From Sphaerulina vaccinii (taxonomy: Eukaryota; Ascomycota; Dothideomycetes; Mycosphaerellales; Mycosphaerellaceae), in assembly GCA_022570795.1 (NCBI GenBank), contig JAKUDP010000009.1, forward strand, positions 1,116,001 to 1,180,000: 64,000 nt of DNA, written 5' to 3'. The first letter of the stretch is position 1. Every line of letters begins with the position of its first letter. Below are positions 43,217 to 55,027 of the stretch, one piece after another. The notes under the pieces were generated by a model. It searched no databases, was not told where the DNA came from, and was given only the letters and a program-made list of their open reading frames with translations. The position numbers and the translations under genes are program-made.

Positions 43217-44918
43217 GATGACGTTCTGGTACAGGTTCGATACTTGATAGATGAATTTCTGGCGTTCCCTGCACAGGACTTGGACACTTATATGGTCTCC
43301 GGCCCAGAAGTTCTTGATCCGAGGAGATGGCACCTTTCAGCCCAGCAGCTCGAAGTGAGCGAATTCTAGAGCCCGACTTGCTCACTCGAGTCACTCTCGA
43401 CAGAACTGACCTGTGGAGTGTTGACTCACGGAGAAGCGGACTGAAGTTCCGACGTAGTGTTACTCTGGAGCGATGAGCGACCATATGGCACTAGGCCTGT
43501 TCGCGGATGCAGTCGTTGCACATCCGCCAATAGGGTCTCGACAAGCTGTTAGCTGCCATGCAGCTCTTTGTAAAGCATGAGCCCTTTTCAGCCTTATAAA
43601 GCACCTCGCTTGTGGATCTACTGCATTTCTTCTGCATGTCTGCCTTCTTCCCGGTTCTAGACTGCAAGCGCACGTTCGTGCTTGACCTGGCGACGCCTCA
43701 CCATGCCAAATGCAATACTCGTCGCTGATGACAGACGCAACTGCGGTGCTTTGAACCTTAGCAGACTCCATAGCATATCAGATACCTTCTGTCAGGCATC
43801 TTTCATCCCTTGAGAACATCATTGATTTTCTGCAGACCAAAGCTGGTGATCTAGCCAGCGGTCTGTATGCTCCACGGGGCTTCGCAAAGGCTCGGACATG
43901 GCCGCTGGTAGCTGCTAGAGCAGTACCTCGCATGAGTGCATTCGGGAAGCTGAGAGTGTACCTGCAGCATCTGCTTAGCTCGCGCAGTACAGTACAGTAC
44001 GAGCAGAGCTTTCATCCTCTTCTTCCTCTTCTTCTTCAAACACACGCTGTCTTCCACAGTGACACTTCGTTTTCTCGTGCATGCAATACTGATGAGACTG
44101 CGTTGGCCGCGATTCGCACTCTAGAGCGGGCGCTCAATTCTGCCGGGTCTTGGGCATAGAGAGAGGCAAGTCAAGCTTGCCGATGTTCTCCATTCTACTG
44201 TGCTTTCACCATCAGGTCTCGCTTGTTAGCGTTCGAGCACTTCATCTTGGTCTGACGAGTCGTAGCTGCTTGCAAACAGCTTGGCGGCTTTCTCTTCCAG
44301 TTTTGTGCAGAGAAAGACGAAATGAAGCAGAAGATGGTGAACAGAAGACGGGAGGATGTGAAGATCAAGGTTTCGAGAGACCATCCGGGTTTCAGCTGCC
44401 TGCCAAGCAGGGCTTCTCCACTTTCCTGCGGCCGCTCTCCACGACCACCTCCATCTCTGTCGTCAACATCCTCACCATCCATCCATCATTCTCGTTGTCG
44501 TCCAGGTTCGATCCTGGCCTTGCTTCTTTATTTCCGGCGATGGGCCATGTAGCTGCGGGGCGACAAGCAGACACGCCCGTATCTGCGAGAACGCGATACT
44601 CCCAACCGCTGGCGCTTGCCTTGAAAAGGCGTCACAGCTAGCTAGTCGTAGCTGTGGGGACTTGGTCAGCGTCTTCGAGTCAATTCGCTAGCACAGCATC
44701 CTGCTGTTCCACAACATACAATAGAACAACACCCAAGATCTCTTCATATACGAGCTTTCTTCACTCAGCTCTGAGCAACATCCTTCTGAAGGTAAGCTGG
44801 TCACCTAGATCCTGGGCCCCGACGCCGACAACGACCTTCATAAAAATCCCGATACACCTATTGGCCTTTATACGGCCCTCTCGAGATCGCCTCTTAAAGG
44901 TGCTGGGACCTCATCAAG
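43217..44918. promoter_or_regulatory. Long divergent intergenic region, NTF2-like / P450
   Basis: This 1.7 kb separates two divergent genes. Frames on both strands (43460-43771, 44150-44641, 44195-44482) show no domain. A CT-rich run of CTTCTTCCTCTTCTTCTTC lies near 44020-44038. Near the P450 start, CATAAAAATC at about 44839 is TATA-like, 80 bp before the ATG. No further gene was seen. Confidence 0.4.
43986..44000. repeat. AGTAC tandem repeat, 3 copies
   Basis: Three perfect head-to-tail AGTAC units lie in noncoding sequence. This is short and of no evident role. Confidence 0.8.
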
Positions 44919-46630
44919 ATGTCGAGTATCCTCCTTGCCTTCGCCGTAGGCATCGGATCCCATGTCTTCTACTTCAGAGTCGGCGAACATCACATGTATC
45001 CTGTCGTGTACATCCAGGCTTTCTTCGCGATCTGTGTTGGTAGTGTGCTTTACCTAAGCAACTTTGGCGGCATTCCTAGGGAAGAAGCAATTTCGACCAT
45101 ATCCACTCTGGCGTGCAGCTGGCTCGCTGGCGTGTACTCGAGCCTGGTGGTATATCGCCTATTCCTCCACCCTCTCAATGGCTTTCCTGGTCCCTGGCAA
45201 GCCCGAATTGGTAACCTGTGGCTCTCAAGCAAGCTCTCCAACCTGGATGGCTACTATCTGATCGATGGGTTTCACAAGAAGTATGGAAAGTATGTCCGGG
45301 TGGGCAGCAATGTGTTGTCCATTACGGATCCCGCTATAATGCAAGACACATATGGCCCAAACGCGAAAGCTGTGAAGGCTGACTGGTACGATGGCTCGTA
45401 TCCGCATCATAGCATGCACACGACACGCGATAAAGGCCTGCATGATCGAAGAAGACGCGTGTGGGCTCCTGCTTTTAGCGATAAGGCGTTGCGAGAATAC
45501 GAACCTACAGTCCAAGACCTTAACGACAAACTAATCTCGCGAATCGATGAGTATAAAGGCAAGCCCGTAAACATGACTACCTGGTTCAATCTGTATAGCT
45601 TCGATGTCATGGGCAGACTTGCTTTCGGAAAGGATTATCATATGGTCGATAATGGGAAGAGACATTGGGCGCTTGGTAAGAATGTTAGAGCCTCGACCTC
45701 GCAGTGCACCTGCTGATAAATGTTAGATCTGCTTACAGATGGTATGGCGATTAGCGGATTCAAGGTACCGACCTGGGTATTCCGTCTACTGTTGGCTATC
45801 CCTGGTCTTGCTGGTGGATACTTCAGATTCTTGAAGTTCTGTGCTCAGGAGCTCAAATGGCGGGTCGAGAATGACGGCAAGGGCGCTGGCAAAGACATCA
45901 CCGGCTGGCTCTTGAAGGCATATGCAGGCGAGAAGCATGCCGATCGAGATCCAATGTTGCAAGGCGACGCTCGCCTGATTATCGTCGCGGGATCTGACAC
46001 AACGTCAGCAACGCTCACCTTTTTGTTCTACAATCTTGCCAAGTACCCAGACCAGGTGGAGAAGCTACGCAAAGTACTAAGACCGTTGACGACTGGTGAC
46101 TGGAGCGACAAGGACATTCAACACGCAGATCACCTCAACGGCGCGATCAACGAGGCTCTCAGACTTCATCCTCCAGTGCCATCGGGCCTGTATCGAATGA
46201 CGCCGCCAGAAGGAATGCATGTCGGAGACGTCTATATTCCTGGTGGCGTAACCTTCTTCAATCCGCAGTACAGCATGGGTCGCGATGAAGACATCTACAC
46301 CGATGCGAAAACATTTATCCCAGAACGATGGTATTCGAAACCGGAGATGATCAAGCATCCTGATGCATTCGCACCCTTTTCAATGGGCCCATTCGGTTGC
46401 ATTGGCAAGAATCGTAAGGACGCTGCCATTCTAAACACAGTCAATACCATTACTAACAGAACTTAGTCGCACGTATGGAACTACGTACGCTCACCGCTCA
46501 GCTGCTGCTCAAGTATGACATTGCCTTTGCGCCTGGCGAAGATGGTTCCCGACTCTTGAGTAAGACAAAAGACCACTTTACGATCACTGTAGCCCCGCTG
46601 GACTTGGTATTCACGCCAGCATCAACTTGA
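44919..46630 (+). CDS. Cytochrome P450 monooxygenase
   Basis: Exons 44919-45675, 45727-46413 and 46467-46630 (introns 51 and 53 nt) give 535 residues. The N-terminus has three hydrophobic segments, more than the usual single anchor, then the hinge HPLNGFPGPWQARIGN near residue 87. The C-helix WxxxR region is DRRRRVWAPAFSDKALREYE. The I-helix oxygen motif is IIVAGSDTTSATL near 340, the K-helix ExxR is INEALRLHPPVP near 398, and the haem loop is FSMGPFGCIGKNLARMELR with the ligand Cys near 478. All catalytic elements are present. The substrate and CYP family cannot be told by eye. It is divergent from the secreted NTF2-like gene; no polyketide synthase or peptide synthetase backbone gene lies in the window. 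Confidence 0.94.
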
Positions 46631-47475
46631 GGCGAATGAGAAGTGCACTGTCAAAGAATGAGTCTCAGGGGACAGAACTGTTCTGCCCACGTATGCGGGA
46701 CTGCTGTATATGCTCTACGAGACTATGTATGCCCTACGCATGCCCTAGACTGATAGCAAAAATCCTCCGGTCATCACTATGTGCTCACCTCACATCCCTG
46801 CACCACTTGCCATTTACACCTCAACTTCAAGTTCAACATTGAGCATGCTGGAGCCATCTCCGCGTTCTACCAGGAGTGGGTCGGGGCGTGAAAGCAATGT
46901 GCAGCAGATGACCTTTTGCATGGACATGAGTTAGCGACGGCCGCTGCCGTGCAAGTTGGTTGGTATAGCGAAAGTGCCGCATTTGCCGGGGTAATATGGT
47001 TGCGTCGTTGTTGTGACCTCGCTCAGCTGCAGGAACACTGGGCATCATTCTGAAGAGGGCAGACTTCGGGAACAACAGCGCTCTGCGACATCTGTGAAGT
47101 CTCATTCATGGGTTGGCGTATGTTCAGTGGGTCTGACACGATATGGTCGAGTCGAAGCTAAGCAGAACCCTGCATGGTACCCGGAGGTATGCCCCAGGCC
47201 CTCTTCCAAAGCTTCAACTCCATGACCTCGGGTTTGTCAATATGCAGATTTGAGGTATTGCGGCTGTTTGAAGATCTTCAGACCAAGACTCTCACATATG
47301 TTGTACCATCATCCGGCTATCTATCTATCGGTAGGAGAACAGACAGTTCATGATCTCTCTCTTCTATCTTCCTTGACCTTCCATTATACACCACTCCCAA
47401 CATCTCAATTCAGCTACCAAATCCAACAGATCAATCCACATCAGCCACCAGCAGCGAACACATCTCTCGCCTACC
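46631..47475. other. Intergenic
   Basis: About 845 bp between the P450 and acyl-CoA dehydrogenase genes. The last 120 bases are C/A/T-rich leader (TCAATCCACATCAGCCACCA). No gene was seen. Confidence 0.5.
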
Positions 47476-48945
47476 ATGGCAGCCTCCGCCACAGTCTCGA
47501 CGTCTGTAGACGCAGCCAATCCTCTCCTCCAAGTGCCCTTCAGCGAACCACCCTACCTCCTCGGACTCCCCTCTCCATTCTACGCAGAAAAGCATCTCAA
47601 ATTTCAAAAAGCCTGCCGAGCATGGCTAGAAGAGAACTTCCTCCCCTACTGCATGGACTGGGAGAATAGCGGCGAACTTCCCTCAGACCTTTTCGACAAG
47701 TTCAACCAATACAACATGCTACTCCCAAACCTCCCATCTCCACTCCCAGTCGAATGGCTCCATAAATCTGGGATCAAAGATATTCTTGGAACACCCGTAG
47801 AAGAGTGGGATTATGTCCATACGGGAATTTGGATTGATGAGATTCATCGCAGTGGTTTGGCAGGTCCTAGTAGTGGCTTGACTGCAGGTTTCGCTTATGC
47901 TATTCCTCCGATTGTGAAGTATGGGAGTCGGCAATTGCAGGAGAGGTTTCTGCCAGATTTCTTGAACGGAAAGAAGAGGACTTGTATTGCTATCACGGAG
48001 CCGGACGCGGGCAGTGATGTTGCTAATATCACTACTACGGCGAAGAAGACGAAGGATGGAAAGTTTTATATTGTTAATGGAACGAAGAAGTGGTGAGTCT
48101 TGAACACTATGAGCTTCGTGGACTTGGGCTAATCATGCGATTTCAGGATTACGAATGCCATCTGGAGTGACTATGCTACCACGGCTGTACGGACTGGAGG
48201 CAAAGGAGGAGGTGGCCTGACGCTTCTGGTTGTGCCGTTGAAGGGTGAGGGCGTAGATATGAGGAGGCTGAAAGTGACAGGAAGTAAGACTGGAGGAACT
48301 ACTTTCATCGAGCTGGAAGATGTCAAGGTGCCAGTGGAGAACATCATTGGCGAAGAAGGAAAGGGAATGTTCTATGTGATGAACAACTTCAACCACGAGA
48401 GACTGCTGATTGCAATCGGAGTCACCCGTCAAGCGCGTGTGGCCTTGTCATCCGCCATGGCATATGTGATGAAGCGCGAGGCTTTTGGAAAGGCGCTTGT
48501 GGAGCAGCCAGTCGTACGCAATCGACTTGCTCGAGCTGGCGCAGAGCTGGAAACACTTCAGGCATGGCTGAATGAGTTCTTGTGGCAGATGAACCACTTG
48601 CCAAAGAGTCAAGCAGACACGCGACTCGGTGGTCTCACAGCGCTGGTGAAGGCTAAGGCCGGCATGGTGTTGAACGAGTGTGCACAAACTGGTGTCATGC
48701 TGTTTGGTGGCAACGGCTTCACAGAGACTGGCCAGGGTGAATTGGTAGCCCACATCTATCGTGATGTGTTTGGTGCTCGTATTCCAGGTGGCTCGGAGGA
48801 TGTTATGGTGAGTCTGATCGTTCCCACCCTGTCTTGTGCTGTTATACTGACTGTTATTTAGCTCGACTTGGCTGTAAGGCAGTTGGTGAAGAATTACCAA
48901 AAGGCGACGAAGCAGCTGGAGCAGGAGGGCAAGTCGAGGTTGTAG
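47476..48945 (+). CDS. Acyl-CoA dehydrogenase with C-terminal SRL, probably peroxisomal
   Basis: Exons 47476-48092, 48147-48807 and 48862-48945 (introns 54 nt each) give 453 residues. The FAD-dependent acyl-CoA dehydrogenase fold is complete: YGSRQLQERFLPDFLNGKKR, then CIAITEPDAGSDVANITTTA near residue 180, KVTGSKTGGTTFIELEDVKV, FNHERLLIAIGVTRQAR, and MLFGGNGFTETGQGELVAHI. IYRDVFGARIPGGSEDVM comes near the end. No mitochondrial presequence is visible. The last exon ends LEQEGKSRL, and SRL is an accepted type 1 peroxisomal targeting signal. The likely role is alpha,beta-dehydrogenation of an acyl-CoA in peroxisomes; the chain-length preference is unknown. Confidence 0.93.
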
Positions 48946-49432
48946 TAGCCATGTAGATTCTGTGTGATGAATATGATGAACATGAAGAATGGCATGATGG
49001 GAAGGTGAATTATCTGTGCCTCCCTCCCTCACAAATTTAATAATGGACCCCTGCCTGCCACCTGCTTAGTCAACCCTCGTTTTGAGCCGCTTGAATCTCG
49101 ACTTTCCGCCTCAACGAGTGCTCTTACCAGCATCACCAACTCGTCGCCAACCAACATCCCTCTCCTTCCTCGTCGTGCCCCTACTCTTGCCGCTGAGTCG
49201 TTGTCGACAATCTGCGATTCCGATACACGACATATCTCCATCCGCCAGCACCCCGCGAACCGCCCCTGTGGATCGCGTCTTTTGCGCTGCGCGTGCCTTG
49301 CCACCTGGTGACAGCGACATCATCAGCGCAGGCAGACAGGTAGGCGCAGCGGCATTCTGGAGGCGCGTGAAGTTGAAGAAGGGAGAGTGGCGAGCAGGCA
49401 TTGGGAACAGGCAGGCGCAAGAGTAGTTCAAG
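48946..49432. promoter_or_regulatory. Promoter/leader of RPB2
   Basis: This 487 bp is open in both directions (49082-49426 plus, 49111-49534 minus) but no domain is visible. It probably holds the acyl-CoA dehydrogenase 3' flank and the RPB2 leader. Confidence 0.45.
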
Positions 49433-52400
49433 ATGTCGTATGCAGACGGAGATGCCATGATGGCCATGGCAGAGGAGGAGGAGGTCTTCGATGACAACGC
49501 GATCACGGCTGAGGACTGCTGGACCGTTATTCACTCCTTCTTCGACTCGAAAGGCCTGGTGTCGCAGCAGCTGGACTCGTTTGACGAATTTGCCAGCACG
49601 ACTATGCAGGAAATCGTGGACGAGACTCCAGCAATTGTCATCGATCAGAATGTGGCTTCGGACGGCGACGATGACAGCAACATGCCGGTCGTGAAGAGGC
49701 GATACATCATTGAGCTGGGCATGTTGACCATCTCACAAGCTGCTATGACTGAGGGTGACGGTAGCACGCGACAAATGCATCCACACGAGGCGCGACTGCG
49801 GAACCTAACGTACTCATCTCCTATGTTCATCAACATGAGGAAGAAGATGATGCTTGCGCGTGAGCGCTCCATAGGCGGCCACTTGAGCGACGATGGCATG
49901 CACTGGATAGATCCTGTGGGCTTGGATGGTTACACTACTGAGACAGTATGGGAAGATGATCCAGAGAACCCACCGGAGGCTAAGGATCAAGTGTTCATTG
50001 GAAAACTGCCAATCATGCTGAAGTCCAAGATCTGTGCGCTGAGGAATCGTAGTGAACAGGAGCTCTACGCCTTCCAGGAGTGCCCGTTCGACCAAGGCGG
50101 CTACTTCATCATCAACGGATCTGAAAAGGTACTGATCGCGCAAGAGCGAAGTGCAGCCAACATTGTGCAAGTCTTCAAGAAGAAGGGCACGAACACACCA
50201 GTGGTTGCAGAGCTTCGAAGTGCGATTGAAAAGGGCACACGCTTGATCAGCTCTATGCAAATCAAGCTTCTCAATCAATCGGCACAGTCAGCAGTCTCAG
50301 GCAAGACCATTCGCGTGACGGTCCCATACATCAAGACCGATATCCCGATTGGTATTGTCTTTCGTGCGCTAGGTATTGTGTCCGATGAGGACATTCTCAA
50401 CCACATCGTCGACAAGAGCGACACGCAAATGCTCGAAATGCTCAAGCCGTGTTTGGAGGAAGCGTTCGTGATTCAGGACAAAGATGTTGCACTCGATTAC
50501 ATAGGTCGACGAGGCCAACAACAAGGCACAAAAGATAAGCGAATACGATATGCCAAAGAAATCATGCAGAAGGAGTTCCTACCGCACATCTCGCAAGAGG
50601 AGGGCAGTGAGACAAGGAAGGCCTTTTTCTTAGGCTACATGGTCAACCGCATGCTGCAATGCGCGCTGGGCCGGACAGAGGAAGACGACCGTGATCACTT
50701 TGGTAAGAAGCGCCTTGACCTGGCAGGTCCGCTCATGGCGCAGGTTTTCCGCCTGAAATTCCAGCAGCTCGTGAAGGAGATGAAGCAGTATCTTCACCGC
50801 TGCGTGGAGACGGGACGTGAGTTCAACATCACATTGGCAGTCAAAACCAACATAATCACATCTGGTCTGCGGTACTGTCTGGCCACCGGTAACTGGGGAG
50901 ACCAGAAGAAAGCGTCTTCGTCGAAAGCTGGTGTCAGTCAAGTGCTCAACCGATACACATATGCATCCACGCTCAGCCATTTGCGGAGAACAAATACACC
51001 CATTGGTCGTGATGGCAAGATTGCCAAACCGCGTCAGTTGCACAACACACATTGGGGGCTGGTGTGTCCGGCAGAAACGCCCGAAGGACAAGCTTGTGGT
51101 TTGGTCAAGAACTTGTCTCTGATGTGTTACGTTACCGTTGGAACTCCAGGTGCTCCGCTTATCGACTTCATGCGACAGCGAGGCATGGACTTGCTTGAGG
51201 AGTATGACCCTGTCATGAACCCACGGGCCACGAAAGTCATGCTCAACGGTACTTGGGTTGGTGTGCACCGCAATGCGGGCCACCTGACGGACACTCTCCG
51301 AGGATTGAGACGTAAGGGTCTCTTGAGTTTCGAGGTGACCATTATTCGCGACGTCAGAGAACGTGAGATCAGAGTATTTACGGACGCTGGACGAGTCTGC
51401 CGTCCACTCTTCGTGGTCGACAACGATCCTAAGAGCTCGAATCGTGGCCATCTAGTCCTGAACCAAGAGCAGATCACGAAGCTGCATAATGATCAACAGA
51501 TTCTTGCTGAGCTCGAGGGTGTGACCGAAGAAGAACGCGAGCAGTCTATATACGGATGGAAGGGTCTCGTTGACGAAGGTGTCGTTGAGTATCTAGACGC
51601 AGAGGAGGAAGAAACAGCCATGATTACTATGACACCAGAAGACCTTGAAGAGCACAGGAATATGCGACAGGGTGTACAGTTCGAGGATGCTAGAGAGGAT
51701 CCTCACCGCCGCATCAAGCCCGCACCGAACGTATCCGTCCGGACGTGGACACATTGCGAGATCCACCCAGCCATGATTCTCGGCATCTGTGCCAGTATCA
51801 TTCCTTTCCCAGATCACAACCAATCGCCGAGGAACACATACCAGAGGTAAATTTGTATCGTCGCTGCTCGAGTATATTCAGAACTAACACGGTTGATCAT
51901 ATAGTGCAATGGGCAAGCAAGCCATGGGTGTTACTCTCACCAATTACAACTTGCGCATGGACACTATGGCCAACGTACTTTATTACCCACAAAAACCGCT
52001 TGCCACAACGAGAAGTATGGAGTTTCTCCGTTTCCGAGACCTACCTGCTGGACAGAACGCGATCGTCGCCATTGCCACATACTCTGGTTACAACCAGGAA
52101 GATTCCGTCATTATGAACCAAAGCAGTATTGATCGTGGTCTTTTCCGATCCCTCTTCTTCCGAGCATATATGGACCAAGAGAAGCGCGTTGGCATGAGCG
52201 TCGTGGAAGCCTTCGAGAAGCCTACCAGATCCGACACCATGCGCATGAAGCAAGGTACATATGACAAGCTTGATGACGATGGAATCGTCGCCCCTGGTGC
52301 TCGTGTCAGTGGTGACGATATCATCATTGGAAAGACTGCACCAATGCCACCTGATGCAGAAGAGCTGGGCCAGAGAACGAAACTGCATGTCAAGCGTGAT

Positions 52401-53273
52401 GTCAGTACGCCTTTGAGGTCTACTGAGAACGGTCTGGTCGATCAAGTTCTTCTCACTACCAACACTGAAGGCCTGCGCTTTGTGAAAGTTCGAACGAGAG
52501 TGACCAAGGTCCCACAAATTGGTGACAAGTTCGCCTCTCGTCACGGACAGAAGGGTACCATCGGTATCACTTACAGACAAGAAGACATGCCCTTCAGTGC
52601 CGATGGTCTTACGCCCGACATCATCATCAACCCGCACGCCATTCCTAGTCGTATGACTATTGCTCATTTAATCGAGTGTCTGCTGTCCAAGGTTGGTGCT
52701 TTGCAGGGCCAAGAAGGTGATGCTACACCTTTCACGGACGTCACTGTCACATCTGTCTCGCAGATCCTGGCCAGCGCCGGCTTCCAGCAGCGTGGCTTTG
52801 AAGTCATGTACAATGGACATACTGGCAAGAAGCTCAATGCACAAGTCTTCCTTGGGCCCACATACTATCAACGTCTTCGCCATATGGTCGATGACAAGAT
52901 CCATGCTCGAGCACGTGGACCTCTTCAAATTCTCACTCGCCAACCTGTCGAGGGTCGTGCCAGAGATGGTGGTCTTCGTTTCGGAGAGATGGAACGTGAT
53001 TGCATGATTGCGCATGGTGCATCCGCCTTCCTCAAAGAGCGTCTCCTCGACGTTTCCGACGCCTTCCGAGTCCACATTTGCGAGATTTGCGGCCTCATGA
53101 CACCAATTGCCTCCATCAAGAAGCAACAGTTCGAGTGCAGACCTTGCAAGAATAAGACGAAGATCGCACAAGTCATCATTCCTTATGCTGCGAAGCTCCT
53201 TTTCCAGGAGTTGGCAGCTATGAATGTGGCCACCCGCATGTTTACTGATCGTAGTGGCATCAGCATTCGGTAG
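49433..53273 (+). CDS. rpb2: RNA polymerase II second largest subunit
   Basis: Exons 49433-51846 and 51905-53273 (intron 58 nt) give 1,260 residues, normal for fungal RPB2. The chain runs from an acidic N-terminus (EEEEVFDDNAITAEDCW) through the protrusion and lobe (FDQGGYFIINGSEKVLIAQE), then the fork and external regions (HWGLVCPAETPEGQACGLVK), to the hybrid-binding and wall domains. Highly conserved blocks are YSGYNQEDSVIMNQSSIDRG, GDKFASRHGQKGT and NPHAIPSRMTIAHLIE. The C-terminal zinc site is HICEICGLMTP with ECRPCKNKT. It forms, with RPB1, the active centre of the nuclear enzyme. Long antisense frames (50630-51451, 52041-52667) are shadows. This gene is a standard phylogenetic marker and would place the organism well. 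Confidence 0.98.
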
Positions 53274-53951
53274 AGCTCGAGTGATGATGCTCCCACTACG
53301 AGAAGTGCTGGGGAACCAGAGGCGGAGAGAAGGGACTCCGCAGTGAGGCAATAGAATGCCACAGATTCTGGGCCTTCTAATTCCACAAGCTCGCTTGACC
53401 GCAGCAGAGTGCATGTTCTGGAATCTAAAAAGCACTCGGTCCAGGTGAGAGTACGTTATCAGGACCCGTTTTTCAACCCTAGCAACAGAGAGCGAGTCCG
53501 TGGAACCCGAGACACTCGTAAGGAAAGCGAAGAGAGTGAGGAAATCTGAATCAATGGGTTTGAGTGAGGTCTGTAACAGTAGACAGTAATGAGGCTATCG
53601 CGTCTGCATATATTGATGAGTAGAGCTCTAGTGGCATCTTCAATCAGGCCGTTGTTCTTCTATTTCATTTTCATCACGTCCAAGCATCAGAATTTAGGGT
53701 GATGACTCCTCAAGGGTGCGCGAACCAGGCTACTCAGCTCGTGGCTAGACGCTGATATTCACAGGCTGCACTTTCGGAGATGCTTGCTTCCTCGTTGGCC
53801 AGAAGCAAGTGAAGTGAAGAAGATGTCCGACGAGCCGGAAGGATCGATCGAAAGGAATGACGTCGACTTCTGTTGAGGCTCTGCTCTGCTCTTCTTGGAG
53901 CTCTCTTTTATCTACGAGCTTCAGATCTAACCACATCAACACATCGCAATA
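53274..53951. other. Intergenic
   Basis: About 680 bp between RPB2 and MCR1. No frame of note was seen on either strand except a 65-codon minus frame (53745-53942) without features. Confidence 0.5.
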
Positions 53952-55027
53952 ATGTTTTCGACTCGTCTATTTCGTCCAGCTGCGCAGCTGTCGCAGGTAT
54001 TACTCTCCCAAGTGCGAAAGATGATATGATGCTAACTCAATGGCATTGGTAGCACGTCCGCCGATACGCATCTGAAGCGCCAAAGAGTGGCGGCACCAAT
54101 CCTCTCTTGCTCGGCGCTGTTGGTGTTGCCGCCCTAGGTGGAGGATACTATGCCTTCTCAGGCACGAAAGATCCGGTAGCAACGGCCATGGAGAACACAA
54201 AAGCGGCATACGAGAACAAGACTCCAGCGCAGGGAGGTCCTCCGGACAAGGTCTTCGTTGGTGGCGATCAAGGCTTCATCAGCCTGAAACTGGACAAGGT
54301 GGAGGATGTCAACCACAACACCAAGAAGTTCATCTTCGCCTTCGAGAACCCAGAGGCTGTCAGTGGACTTCCAGTCACTAGCGCATTGGTCACGAAGTTC
54401 AAGGGCCCCGAGGACAAGAAGCCCACCATCAGACCATACACTCCAGTGTCAGATGAGAATGACCCAGGACACATGGATCTGATCGTGAAGAAGTACCAAG
54501 GAGGTCCAATGTCAACACATCTGCACGATATGAAGCCAGGCGATACACTCGAGATCAAGGGACCGATCCCAAAGTACCCTTGGGAGACGAACAAGCACGA
54601 GCATGTTGCGCTCATTGCCGGCGGAACCGGAGTCACACCAATGTATCAGCTTGCACGAGGCATCTTCAACAACCCACAAGACAAGACCAAAGTCACACTT
54701 GTGTTTGGCAACGTTACCGAGGAGGATATCCTACTCAAGAAGGAGTTTGATCAACTGGAGCAAGATTTCCCGCAACGATTCCGTGCCTTCTATGTCTTGG
54801 ATAAGCCACCGCAGGGCTGGAAGCAAGGCAAGGGATTCATCAACAAGGATTTACTTAAGACTGTGCTACCTCCAAGCGATTCCGAGAACGTGAAGGTGTT
54901 TGTGTGTGGTCCGCCAGGTCTGTACAAGGCTCTTTCAGGGCCGAAGAAGAGCCCACAGGATCAGGGCGAGCTTGATGGTATTTTGAAGGAGCTGGGATAC
55001 ACCAAGGACCAGGTGTTCAAGTTCTAG
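53952..55027 (+). CDS. mcr1: NADH-cytochrome b5 reductase, mitochondrial (Mcr1-like)
   Basis: Exons 53952-53996 and 54053-55027 (intron 56 nt, phase 0) give 339 residues. The N-terminus is a basic targeting sequence (MFSTRLFRPAAQLSQHVRRY) followed by one membrane segment (NPLLLGAVGVAALGGGYYAF). This matches the dual outer-membrane/intermembrane-space form of yeast Mcr1. The FAD site is TIRPYTPVSDENDPGH near residue 145, the NADH site is HVALIAGGTGVTPMYQLARG near 200, and VFVCGPPGLYKALSG lies near 300. The chain closes with GYTKDQVFKF, typical of the family. The enzyme transfers electrons from NADH to cytochrome b5 and supports sterol and antioxidant (erythroascorbyl radical) metabolism. The tiny first exon is needed for the presequence. 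Confidence 0.96.

Noticed and set aside
50630..52667. Long minus-strand frames of 273 and 208 codons
   Set aside because: They are antisense to the strongly conserved RPB2 coding sequence and have no protein features of their own.
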